In this document: positions 1 to 7,830 of the stretch, piece by piece
Layout of the letters: every line of letters begins with the position of its first letter
Position numbering within the stretch: position 1 is the stretch's first letter
Notes under the pieces: generated by a model
Told to the model about the DNA's origin: nothing
Seen by the model: only the letters and a program-made list of their open reading frames with translations
The model's database searches: none
Position numbers and translations under genes: made by a program
Source: Desulfurellaceae bacterium
GTDB lineage: Bacteria; Desulfobacterota; Binatia; Bin18
Reading direction: 5' to 3'
Assembly (NCBI GenBank): GCA_021296095.1
Contig: JAGWBB010000074.1
Location: forward strand, 1-60,793
DNA length: 60,793 nucleotides

Positions 1-1
1 A

Positions 2-166
2 AGGGACACAACACGCGCCGCTTTCAGAACAGGCTTGATCGAAAACGGCGAAACATGGATGGCCATGATCCAAAGCCGCAACACGACCTCGCATACCTGT
101 AATGAGGACACTGCCAGCCAGATTGTTGCGGCGATTCTTGACACCTACGCAACGCCTTATTTGTGA
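2..166 (+). CDS. C-terminal end of an unidentified protein (5' truncated by window edge)
   Basis: An open frame enters from the left edge and runs 54 codons to a TGA at 164-166. The readable end has a stretch like TGLIENGETWMAMIQSRN followed by a helix-like tail ending ATPYL. The pattern, a small residue cluster then an exposed strand 'ENGETWMAMIQSR', loosely recalls the last strand of class C beta-lactamase-like serine hydrolases, but the catalytic part lies outside the window, so this is only a guess. It converges on the glutamine synthetase gene, with a hairpin between the two. Confidence 0.45.
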   Translation, partial: RDTTRAAFRTGLIENGETWMAMIQSRNTTSHTCNEDTASQIVAAILDTYATPYL

Positions 167-167
167 A

Positions 168-201
168 AGCCCGGCATAAGGCCTGAGAGGCGGGCCGGGC
201 T
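168..201. terminator. Hairpin between convergent genes, likely bidirectional terminator
   Basis: AGCCCGGC at 168-175 pairs perfectly with GCCGGGCT at 194-201, leaving an 18-nt loop. It starts two bases after the stop codon of the left-edge gene and its right arm touches the stop of glnII. There is no long T-run on either side, so termination efficiency is uncertain. Confidence 0.45.
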
Positions 202-1226
202 CAGCCGCACGTGGTTTCTAGCAGCGCGGCGCAGACCTGATAGGGGTCCATATTGGCGGCCGGTCGCCGATCCTCCAAATAGCCGCGTCCCTCGTTGGCC
301 GTGGCCATCGGAATACGCACCGAGGCACCCCGGTCGCTGATACCGTAGCGGAATTCGTGGATGCTGCACGTCTCATGCAGGCCGGTCAGGCGTTCTTCGT
401 TGTGGGCGCCGTACACCGCAATGTGTTCCTCGTGCCGTTTTTCCAGCGCCTCACAGGCGGCTTTCACCACTGCTAAGCCCCCCTCCTCGCGCATGGCTTT
501 CGTGCTGAAATTGGTGTGGGCGCCAGCCCCGTTCCAGTCGCCTTTGACCGGCTTGGGATGCAGGGTGGCATTGACGCCGAAATCTTCGGCGATGCGATAC
601 AACAGCCAGCGGGCGACCCACAATTGATCCGCTATCTCGGGCGCCCCTATCGGGCCGATCTGGAATTCCCACTGACCGGGCATAACCTCGGCATTGATGC
701 CGGAGAGGGCCAGCCCGGCTTCTAGACAGGCACTCATATGCGCCTCGACGATTTCTCGGCCAAAGACCTCATCGGCCCCAACGCCGCAATAGAACGGTCC
801 CTGGGGCGCGGGATAGCCACCCTCCGGCCACCCCAGAGGCGAGCGCCCGCGGAAAAACGTGTATTCCTGCTCAATGCCGAACCAGGGTTCGTGGTCTTGA
901 TACTGGTCTCGCAGTTGGACGAGGCGCACCCGCGTGTTGGACTCGTGCACGGACCCGTCCGGGAGCCGCACCTCGTTCATCACCAGGATATTGTCGCCGC
1001 GGCGGATGGGGTCAGGCACATAGTAAATGGGGCGGAGCAGACGGTCGCTGTCATGGCCTTGGGCCTGCATGGTGCTTGAACCATCGAATCCCCACAGGGG
1101 AATCTCTTCGAGGCTGCTGACCGGTCCGTCAAGGATTTTCGTTTTTGAGCGCAGCGTGGCCGTCGGTTGATTGCCGTCTATCCAGATGTATTCCGCGTGG
1201 GAAACGGAGAGGCTGTCGCAAAGCAT
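201..1226 (-). CDS. glnII: Type II (eukaryotic-like) glutamine synthetase
   Basis: Makes glutamine from glutamate, ammonia and ATP in the cytoplasm. At about 341 aa it has the length of the short GSII class rather than the ~470-aa GlnA class. Visible GSII signatures include AEYIWIDG near the N-terminus, LWGFDGSST, the metal/glutamate-binding stretch WFGIEQEYTFF, GINAEVMPGQWEFQIGP, the ATP-binding HPKPVKGDWNGAGAHTNFST, and RGASVRIP followed by GYLEDRRPAANMDPY. The ATG at 1226 is chosen; a TTG at 1241 would add five residues, and neither has an ideal Shine-Dalgarno. It is the last gene of an eight-gene minus-strand operon, 29 bp after the histidine kinase. GSII often coexists with GlnA, so it may be a condition-specific isozyme. 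Confidence 0.93.
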   Translation of the reverse strand: MLCDSLSVSHAEYIWIDGNQPTATLRSKTKILDGPVSSLEEIPLWGFDGSSTMQAQGHDSDRLLRPIYYVPDPIRRGDNILVMNEVRLPDGSVHESNTRVRLVQLRDQYQDHEPWFGIEQEYTFFRGRSPLGWPEGGYPAPQGPFYCGVGADEVFGREIVEAHMSACLEAGLALSGINAEVMPGQWEFQIGPIGAPEIADQLWVARWLLYRIAEDFGVNATLHPKPVKGDWNGAGAHTNFSTKAMREEGGLAVVKAACEALEKRHEEHIAVYGAHNEERLTGLHETCSIHEFRYGISDRGASVRIPMATANEGRGYLEDRRPAANMDPYQVCAALLETTCG

Positions 1227-1255
1227 GGAGAACGGATTCAATTCCCCTGCAATCC

Positions 1256-3652
1256 TCAGTGGAGCGTATCTGCCTGTTCCGCCTCGTTTCTGGCGGCGAC
1301 GGCTTCTGGAGGCGGCTCAAGCGGCAGGACAACCGTCATCTCGGTAAAAGCGTCCTCCTGGCTGTCCACACGAATCGACCCCCCGTGGCGGGTGAGGATG
1401 TCGGTGGTCAGCGACAGGCCGAGGCCGGTTCCCTCACCCGTCTTCTTGGTGGTCACGAAGGGCTCGAAGATCCGCTCCCGCATCTCCTCCGGGATGCCGG
1501 GGCCGTTATCGTGGACACAGAACTCGGCCCGATCCCCGAGGCGGCGGCTGCTCACGCGCAGCTGCGGGTCATAGTCATCGTCCGACTGCTGGCGCTTTTC
1601 CTCAATCGCCTGGCAGGCGTTCGTGACCAAGTTGAGAAATACCCGGCCGATGTCCTGCGGCACGACCTCCAGCGGCCCCATCTCCGGGTCAAGGTCCTCG
1701 CTCATCGTCACGTTGAAGTTCGAATTGTGGGCACGCATGGCGTGGTAGGCGAGGTCCATGTACTGCTTGAGCAGGGCGTTCACGTCGGTCTCCCGCCACT
1801 CGCCCGGCGTCGAGCGGGAATGCTCAAGCATGCTGCGTACGATGCCGTCAGCGCGCTGGCCGTGCTCCTTCACCTTCTGGAGGTTGAGCCTGAGATCGGA
1901 CAGGATGGCGTTGATTTCTTCAACAGTCTCAGCCTGGCCAGCCTGCCCGTCCTGGCCAGGCTGGCCAGGCTGGCCTTCCTCGATGATTTCCTCGATCTCG
2001 TCAATCAGTTCGACCGACACATCCGAGAAGTTGTTGATGAAGTTGAGCGGATTCTTGATTTCGTGCGCCACCCCGGCCGTCAGCTGGCCGAGCGAGGCGA
2101 GCTTTTGCTCGGCCACGACCTGTTCCTGCGCCTGTTTGAGATTCTCCAGGGTCTGCTCAAGCGTATGGTTCTTGGCGTCCAGCTCTTCGGCCAGCTTCTC
2201 GACCAGGTTCAGCCGCTGCACCTCCAGCGCATAGCGCCGGAACACTTCCAGGGCTTTGGCCATATCGGTCACCTCGTCATTGCCCCCCACCTTGACCGGT
2301 ACCTCCAGGTCACCGACGGCCATGGAGCGCATCGCAGTCGCCAGCCCGACCAGGCGACGGACAAGATGGCGTCCGACGAATAACCAGCCGATGAGGAAAG
2401 CGCCGACGGTGCTCAGGATGTTGAGCAGCACGAGCAGGACGATGCCGGTCTGGGCGGCAGACCGCGAGGAGTTGCTGGCTCTGACGGCCTCGCTGTTGAT
2501 CTCGGCCACCAGCTTGTTGACTTCAGCCAGCAGCAGTTCGGAAGCCGCCTGTCCTCGGGTCAGCGCTTCCTGTTCCTGTTCCAGCCGACGCAAGGCTTCC
2601 AGGCGCAGCGGAATGATACCGCCCTCGTCCGATTCCCCCATTTGCGTCAGGCGTTCCAGATCCTCGCCAAACAGGCGGTCGTGGGCGCGAACCGGCAGGG
2701 CCGCATAGGCGCGTCGGAAGTTCTGCACGGCGCTGTGGAAGCGCTCCTGCAAGGGCAACAGGAGCCCGCGGTCAGACAGACCGAGCGCCTCGTCCAGCAG
2801 CAGCACGGCGAGGTTGGCCTGGTGGTTGACCACAACCAGATTCCGATAGTAGGCGAGTTCGCCTTCAGACGCCCGCTCGGCGAGCGGACTCGGCCGGTCC
2901 GGCAGGTTGCGTAGCCCCTCGACCAGGTAAAAGGCCTGGTCGTCGATGGCGGTGGCAAGGTGCCGTTCGATGCGCCGGTTCGTCTCGGCCAGTTCCTCTC
3001 GGAGGCCCCCCAGGGTCTCGGCGATGACGAGGCGCCGGGCGGCCGATTGCTGGATCAACTCCAGGTAGGTGCTGAGTTCGCCCAGGTGGACTTCGATCAG
3101 CCGGGTCTGCACGCCGAAGGCGGAACGGGATTCCAGCTCTTGGATGAGCCCGCTGAGGGCGGCCCGCTCCCTGGCTATGGCTTTCGTCACCGCCTCGTGC
3201 TGCTGGGGCGAGTCAGCCGAGATGAGCCGTAGCGCCCCGGTGACCACGACGGCGCTTTGGCGAGCCGCGTCGACCGCACCGCTCAGGTTCGGGATGCTGT
3301 AATCCGAAAGCCGGATCTCGTAGTAGAGGATCTGGCGAAATGAAAAATAGGCCACCAGGCTGGCGCTCAGGGTGAGGAGGACACCGACCAGCAGGCCGAT
3401 ATACAGCTTCGGTCCAATCCCGAAGCGCATGCCGACATCCGCAGTGAGGAGTTGCACATAATTGGATCGATCGACGAGAGGGCGCTGTGACTCACTCCCG
3501 GCCCGACCTGCCTGTTCCGGTTTTGCTTCATTCACAGACGCCGCAGACTGCGGCGCGGACGCGGTGTCGGCAGAGGACAGCGAGTTCTCTTGTTGCTGCT
3601 CGTCGTGCTCACGCTTCCCTTTGGAATTGGAATCGGTGACAGGCTGACTCAT
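1256..3652 (-). CDS. Membrane sensor histidine kinase with large periplasmic domain and HAMP
   Basis: 798 aa. Residues 1-75 are a hydrophilic Ser/Gln/Ala-rich leader. TM1 is about 82-106, followed by a helical periplasmic domain of about 290 residues. TM2 (GIVLLVLLNILSTVGAFLIG) is near 400-425, then HAMP (LVGLATAMRSMAVGDLEVPV), a coiled coil, the HisKA box with the phospho-acceptor in VAHEIKNPLNF, and a HATPase domain with N-box NLVTNACQAI, DNGPGIPEEM and TGLGLSLTTDIL. Its ATG overlaps the stop of the upstream binding-protein gene (ATGA, 3649-3652), implying translational coupling. The helical sensor domain and the adjacent binding protein suggest that a ligand-loaded binding protein is the signal, as in TorT/TorS or LuxP/LuxQ; this is inferred from context. 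No separate DNA-binding regulator is adjacent; the likely partner is the receiver-PP2C protein two genes upstream. Confidence 0.92.
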   Translation of the reverse strand: MSQPVTDSNSKGKREHDEQQQENSLSSADTASAPQSAASVNEAKPEQAGRAGSESQRPLVDRSNYVQLLTADVGMRFGIGPKLYIGLLVGVLLTLSASLVAYFSFRQILYYEIRLSDYSIPNLSGAVDAARQSAVVVTGALRLISADSPQQHEAVTKAIARERAALSGLIQELESRSAFGVQTRLIEVHLGELSTYLELIQQSAARRLVIAETLGGLREELAETNRRIERHLATAIDDQAFYLVEGLRNLPDRPSPLAERASEGELAYYRNLVVVNHQANLAVLLLDEALGLSDRGLLLPLQERFHSAVQNFRRAYAALPVRAHDRLFGEDLERLTQMGESDEGGIIPLRLEALRRLEQEQEALTRGQAASELLLAEVNKLVAEINSEAVRASNSSRSAAQTGIVLLVLLNILSTVGAFLIGWLFVGRHLVRRLVGLATAMRSMAVGDLEVPVKVGGNDEVTDMAKALEVFRRYALEVQRLNLVEKLAEELDAKNHTLEQTLENLKQAQEQVVAEQKLASLGQLTAGVAHEIKNPLNFINNFSDVSVELIDEIEEIIEEGQPGQPGQDGQAGQAETVEEINAILSDLRLNLQKVKEHGQRADGIVRSMLEHSRSTPGEWRETDVNALLKQYMDLAYHAMRAHNSNFNVTMSEDLDPEMGPLEVVPQDIGRVFLNLVTNACQAIEEKRQQSDDDYDPQLRVSSRRLGDRAEFCVHDNGPGIPEEMRERIFEPFVTTKKTGEGTGLGLSLTTDILTRHGGSIRVDSQEDAFTEMTVVLPLEPPPEAVAARNEAEQADTLH

Positions 3653-4818
3653 GGCCGCGTCATTCTTCGCACGGGGCGAACCCGGCCCCGCTGGTCAATG
3701 ATCGTCAGATACACACGGTCGGACCCCTGGTTGTCGGCCGGACCGTAGCGGAGCAGGAAGCCGCCCAGGTCTATGCTCTCAGCCTCCAGCAACGCGTTCA
3801 GAAAGCCTTCGCGGGTCGGATTCAGACCAGCCAGCCGTACTCCTTCCACGACCAGGCGGCCGGCCAGATAACCTTCCAGCGACACAAAACCCGGCTCGCT
3901 GTCAGGGTCTATGGCGGCCAGGGCCTGCTGATATTGGGCGACCACGGGAAGGCTGGCATCGGTGGGAAAGGGGACGACTTGCGTCACATACACTCCAGCG
4001 CCGTCCGGACCGAGCTCCCGCGCCAGGGCCGCACCGCCGACAAAGGAGATAGTGATAAAATATGGGTTGAAGTCGAGGCGTCGCGCCCAGCGGATCAGGG
4101 CGGCGGCGGGCTTATAGGCACCGATGATGACAATCGCCTCGGGCCGGGGGCGGCGCAGGTCGAGCAGGGCGACTTTGACCGCCTCGGTATTGCGCGGATA
4201 GTCCGCTTCTACGACCAAGGGCAGATTGTAGCGAGCGACAGCGCGCCGGACGCCCGTCAGCCCGGCGCGGCCGTAGGAATCGTTCTGGTAGAGAATGCCG
4301 ATCCGTTGCACGCCCAGGTCGGTGGTCAAACGGGTCAGGATCTCCTCGGTTTCCTGGTAGTACGAGGCGCGCATGTTGACCACGTTGGAGCGCTGCCGTG
4401 CGTCGCGCAGGAACTCGGCCCCGGTAAAAGGGGCGATATAGGGCACCCCCGCCTCGGTGGCGATAGGCTGGGCGGCCATGGAGGTAGGGGTGCCGACGGC
4501 GCCGACCAGGGCGAAGACGTCGCGCTGGTCAATGAGCTGACGAGTGTTGGCGATGGCCGCCTCGGGCTCATACGCGTCGTCCAGAGACTCGAGGACGAAA
4601 CGGTGGCCGTGCACCCCGCCCTCCCGATTGATTTCCTCGAAGGCCGCCAGCAGGCCCAGACGCATGCCCTGCCCCAGTTCGCTGGCCGGCCCGCTCAGCG
4701 AGGCCGACTGGCCAAAGACCAGCTCGCCGGTCGTCTGAGCCGGACTGTCCGCCGGCACCAGCCCCAGCAGGGGAATGACGAACACGGCAACTCGGACACA
4801 GGCGAACAGGAAACGCAT
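3649..4818 (-). CDS. Periplasmic amino-acid-type (Leu/Ile/Val family) binding protein
   Basis: 389 aa, type I periplasmic binding fold of branched-chain amino-acid/amide ABC systems. It starts with a clear signal peptide (MRFLFACVRVAVFVIPLLGL, cleavage near DSPAQ), then GELVFGQSASLSGPASELGQGMRLGL and the family's AVVGAVGTPTS-like and APFTGAEFLR stretches. The reading frame extends much further upstream (to 5262), but that part is the out-of-frame shadow of the phosphatase gene; the ATG at 4818 directly precedes the signal peptide and lies 16 bp after the phosphatase stop. No ABC permease or ATPase is nearby, so it more likely feeds the adjoining histidine kinase than a transporter. Confidence 0.88.
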   Translation of the reverse strand: MRFLFACVRVAVFVIPLLGLVPADSPAQTTGELVFGQSASLSGPASELGQGMRLGLLAAFEEINREGGVHGHRFVLESLDDAYEPEAAIANTRQLIDQRDVFALVGAVGTPTSMAAQPIATEAGVPYIAPFTGAEFLRDARQRSNVVNMRASYYQETEEILTRLTTDLGVQRIGILYQNDSYGRAGLTGVRRAVARYNLPLVVEADYPRNTEAVKVALLDLRRPRPEAIVIIGAYKPAAALIRWARRLDFNPYFITISFVGGAALARELGPDGAGVYVTQVVPFPTDASLPVVAQYQQALAAIDPDSEPGFVSLEGYLAGRLVVEGVRLAGLNPTREGFLNALLEAESIDLGGFLLRYGPADNQGSDRVYLTIIDQRGRVRPVRRMTRP

Positions 4819-4834
4819 GGAGTACCGTCCGCAG

Positions 4835-6004
4835 TTAAGAAAGCGTGGCGTTGAGGCGCAGCGCAACACAGGTGATATCGTCCGACTGTGGGGCGTCCCC
4901 GGCAAAGTCCTGCGCGGCGTCGACCACCGTCTTGACGATATCGCCGACAGTCGCCCCGGCCAGGCTGGCAAGCGTCCGGTCGAGCAGCGCTTCTCCAAAT
5001 TCCTCCTGACCGGCGTTCTCGGCCTCGGTGATGCCGTCCGTATACAGGAAGAGGGTGTCGCCAGGGCAGAGCTGGATTTCGGCGTCGCGATATTCGTGCC
5101 CGGCGACCACTCCCAGCACCAAATTGCCCGTCGGCGGCACGATCTCAACCTGCGCATCGGCCCGCAACAGGCGGGGAGGATTATGGCCGCCGTTACAGTA
5201 GCGCAAGACGCCGCTGCGCAGGTCCAGCACCCCGTAGAAGAGGGTGACGAAGACACACCCATCGTTGTCCTCAGCCAGCAGATCGTTCACTTCGGTCAGA
5301 CAGCGGGCGGGTGACGGGGAGTTTCTGGCCGTGCTCTTGAGCAGGCTGCGGGTCACCGTGGTGAACAGGGCAGCCGGAACTCCCTTGCCCGAGACATCGG
5401 CAATGACCAAGCCGACCCGGTTATCATCCAGGCTGAAAAAATCGTAGAAGTCTCCGCCAATCTCCCGGGCCGGGATCATCCGCGGCTCAATGGCGTGGGT
5501 CTCGCTACTCAGCGAGTTCCTGGGCAGGATGGACATCTGCATCTGCTTGGCAACATCGAGTTCTCGGGTCAGGGCGACCAGCCGGTCTCTCGACTCCAGG
5601 GCGCTTTCCAGGGTTTGGAGATGCTTGAGTGTCTTTTCAATGGTGATTTCGAGATCGTTGAAGTCGATTGGCTTGGTGACAAAATCGAACGCCCCCCGGT
5701 TCATGGCGGTGCGGATGTTCTTCATGTCGCCATAGGCGGAAATAATGACCGCCCGGACCTCGGGTCGGGTGTCTTCGAGCTGGCTCAGCAGCGTCAGCCC
5801 GTCCATCACCGGCATGTTGATATCCGACAGAACGAGGTGAATGTCGGGGTGCTCGGCGAGTTTTTCGAGCGCTTCCTTACCGTTATGGGCAAAAACGAAA
5901 TCGAGTTCGCCTTTGCGGATCCGCCGGCGGAACTTCTGACGGACGAGCAGTTCAAGGTCTTCTTCGTCGTCTACCACGAGAAGCCGGATGGGTGATGCCT
6001 GCAA
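4835..6004 (-). CDS. Response regulator with PP2C-type (RsbU/SpoIIE) phosphatase output
   Basis: 389 aa. The N-terminal receiver (about 1-125) carries the acidic pair in VVDDEED, the phospho-acceptor Asp in LVLSDINMPVMDG, and the Lys of FVTKPID. A short coiled coil leads into a PP2C/SpoIIE domain: MQMSILPRN, AREIGGDFYDFFSLDDNRVGLVIADVSGKGVPAAL, YCNGGHNPPRLL and LFLYTDGITEAEN, so the metal-binding Asp residues are present. The start is TTG at 6004, fixed by an AAGGAGG Shine-Dalgarno nine bases upstream. It should dephosphorylate the STAS protein encoded next door once phosphorylated by the operon's histidine kinase. Confidence 0.93.
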   Translation of the reverse strand: MQASPIRLLVVDDEEDLELLVRQKFRRRIRKGELDFVFAHNGKEALEKLAEHPDIHLVLSDINMPVMDGLTLLSQLEDTRPEVRAVIISAYGDMKNIRTAMNRGAFDFVTKPIDFNDLEITIEKTLKHLQTLESALESRDRLVALTRELDVAKQMQMSILPRNSLSSETHAIEPRMIPAREIGGDFYDFFSLDDNRVGLVIADVSGKGVPAALFTTVTRSLLKSTARNSPSPARCLTEVNDLLAEDNDGCVFVTLFYGVLDLRSGVLRYCNGGHNPPRLLRADAQVEIVPPTGNLVLGVVAGHEYRDAEIQLCPGDTLFLYTDGITEAENAGQEEFGEALLDRTLASLAGATVGDIVKTVVDAAQDFAGDAPQSDDITCVALRLNATLS

Positions 6005-6033
6005 GGCCGACCGCCTCCTTTCGGAACAGGTGT

Positions 6034-6384
6034 TTAGAGACTGCTCAGGGCCTCATCGCGGCTGCCGTACACCGTCAGGATGCTATTGAAGCCGCTGATT
6101 TCAAAGATGTGCGCGATGTGTTCGGCCAGCCCGCAGAAGAGCGCTGCGCCGCCCTCCGTCTGCAGACGCCGGGCCGCCACCAGGAGCGTTCGCAGACCAG
6201 CGCTGCTGATATAGACCAGATGCTCAAAATCGAACACCAGCTTCTTCTCGCCCGCTTTGAGCTGTTCCTGGATAACGCTTTCCAGGATCTCGACGTTACT
6301 TCCGTCCACACGTCCCGAAGGACACACAATCGCAGCCTTTTCACTGCGCTCGGTTCGGACCGACAGGGTCTGCTCATTCGCCAT
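6034..6384 (-). CDS. STAS-domain anti-sigma factor antagonist (SpoIIAA/RsbV type)
   Basis: 116 aa single STAS domain. The phosphorylatable Ser sits in the canonical position (LVYISSAGLRTLLVAAR) after the predicted strand GEKKLVFDFEHL. In partner switching the dephosphorylated form sequesters the RsbW-like kinase. A strong TAGGAGGAAAG ribosome site precedes the ATG. Its start overlaps the end of the kinase gene by 11 bp, and the cognate PP2C phosphatase follows 29 bp later, making a complete antagonist-kinase-phosphatase set. Confidence 0.93.
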   Translation of the reverse strand: MANEQTLSVRTERSEKAAIVCPSGRVDGSNVEILESVIQEQLKAGEKKLVFDFEHLVYISSAGLRTLLVAARRLQTEGGAALFCGLAEHIAHIFEISGFNSILTVYGSRDEALSSL

Positions 6385-6835
6385 CGGACTTTCCTCCTAT
6401 CAGGTGACGCACCGTAATGCGATTCCGTCCGCCGACACGCTCATACGTGCTGCTATCGGCGAGCTGTTTAGCCAGAAAGACCCCCAGGCCACCAATAGGC
6501 CGGTCGGAGAGATCCAGACTGAGATCCGGCTCCGGGGCTTCCTCAAACGGGTTGAACGCCGGCCCGTTATCCTCAAGCTGGGCAACCACGGCGTCCCGGT
6601 CAACGGCCAGGCGCAGGCGCAACTCGGGTTCGGCAACCTCCGGCAAGCCATAGCTGACGCTGTTGGTGACGAGTTCGTCCAGAACGAGATTCAGGCGGCC
6701 TTGGAGATCCTGGGGCAGGGCGCGCGCCGCCCCGAAGTCCTCGACGGCCCGGGCCAGCACACTCAGGACCGACAGGTCGGGAGTCAGGGACAGCTCAACG
6801 ACATTGTCGCTTGGGAACGATTCGGAAGACGGCAT
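6374..6835 (-). CDS. RsbW-like serine kinase / anti-sigma factor (HATPase_c_2)
   Basis: 153 aa GHKL-fold kinase. Motifs: N-box LNLVLDELVTNSVSYG, G1 region LEDNGPAFNPFEEAP, and GGLGVFLAKQLADSSTYE. It lacks any phospho-acceptor His domain, as expected for SpoIIAB/RsbW proteins that phosphorylate a STAS antagonist and bind a sigma factor or another target. No sigma factor gene lies in the window, so the final output is unknown. It is nine bases after the alpha-E gene and overlaps the STAS gene. Confidence 0.9.
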   Translation of the reverse strand: MPSSESFPSDNVVELSLTPDLSVLSVLARAVEDFGAARALPQDLQGRLNLVLDELVTNSVSYGLPEVAEPELRLRLAVDRDAVVAQLEDNGPAFNPFEEAPEPDLSLDLSDRPIGGLGVFLAKQLADSSTYERVGGRNRITVRHLIGGKSDGE

Positions 6836-6843
6836 CAGCTTCC

Positions 6844-7830
6844 TCAGGTGCGCTCGCCGGACACGCGGGCTTCGGTCGGGTAATACACGTATGTCCGTTC
6901 CAGGGCTTCGTGGAACTTCCAGCCCAGGTCAATAAACTCGGTAAGTTCCTTCTCACCCCGCCCGCCCGCTGTCAAGTCGATGGCCGTTTGGCGGGAGAGG
7001 AGATCGTCCAGACGCCCGGCAATGTCGTGAGGCTCTGCCGGAGAACGCCCACGGACGGGCGGATCGATGACCTCCAGGCTGCCGCGCAGCCGGTCCACCG
7101 CAAAACGCAGCGAATAGGGGAACTCGGGGTCGTAGGCCAGAAAGTTGATGACCTCTGCACCGCTGATCTGGGCGCCGTGCAAATGGCAGTAGGTCTCGAA
7201 GGCATGACAGCCCTGGAGGAGACCGGTCCAGTCATTTTCCTCCTCGGCCGAGTCCTTGGCATGTGCGCCGATGAGGGCGGCGATGAGCTGGGCGCGCTCA
7301 ATGAATCGCCCGACACGCATGAAGTGCCAGCCCGCATCGCGGCGCATCGCACTGGCACACACGCCGTCAAAGAGCTGCACCGCCTCGCCGATAGCCCGGT
7401 ACAGCATAACGGGTTCTCTCTCCCAGACATCCACCAGGCTCGTGGCCCGCAGGCGCAGATACTCGCGGTTGAGGCTTGACCAGATCGCGTTGCTGAGAGA
7501 GTCGCGAACCTGCCGCGCGTTCTCCCGGGCTGCGGTCAGGCAGAAGATGATGGAGGCGGCATTGGCGGCCTCGAAGCTGAGGTAGTCGGTCAGGGTGTAA
7601 CCATCGGCGAAAAAGAAGGCGTCCTCGTCCTCTGGACCACCGTAGATCTCCGCACCGGGCGGACGTGTGCCGAGGCTGTGGAAAATCCGTCGCCAGCCAG
7701 CGGCAATTTCCTGGGCCGGGCTGGACGGCAGGCGTTCGAGCTGCAACTCAAGCAGGCGGGCGGTGTGCGCGACCCGCTCGAGGTAACGGTTCATCCAGTA
7801 GAAAGAATCGGCGACCCGGGCGAGTATCAC
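6844..7830 (-). CDS. Alpha-E domain protein (DUF403)
   Basis: 328 aa, all-helical alpha-E family. The diagnostic N-terminus ILARVADSFYWMNRYLERVAHTARLLE is intact, as are the internal REYLRLRATS and HFMRVGRFIERAQ stretches. The start is GTG at 7830, overlapping the stop of the ATP-grasp gene (GTGA). Alpha-E proteins are almost always paired with circularly permuted ATP-grasp enzymes, often also with a transglutaminase and a proteasome-like peptidase, and are thought to take part in synthesis or attachment of small peptides. Neither of those two companions is visible here. The biochemical role is unproven. Confidence 0.9.
   Translation of the reverse strand: MILARVADSFYWMNRYLERVAHTARLLELQLERLPSSPAQEIAAGWRRIFHSLGTRPPGAEIYGGPEDEDAFFFADGYTLTDYLSFEAANAASIIFCLTAARENARQVRDSLSNAIWSSLNREYLRLRATSLVDVWEREPVMLYRAIGEAVQLFDGVCASAMRRDAGWHFMRVGRFIERAQLIAALIGAHAKDSAEEENDWTGLLQGCHAFETYCHLHGAQISGAEVINFLAYDPEFPYSLRFAVDRLRGSLEVIDPPVRGRSPAEPHDIAGRLDDLLSRQTAIDLTAGGRGEKELTEFIDLGWKFHEALERTYVYYPTEARVSGERT

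Noticed and set aside
1145-2383. A 412-codon plus-strand open frame
   Set aside because: Antisense of the histidine kinase; the kinase has a complete HAMP-HisKA-HATPase order, the antisense product has none.
4819-5262. N-terminal extension of the binding-protein frame
   Set aside because: This part is out of frame with the phosphatase gene it overlaps, is Cys/Arg-rich nonsense, and the signal peptide begins at 4818.
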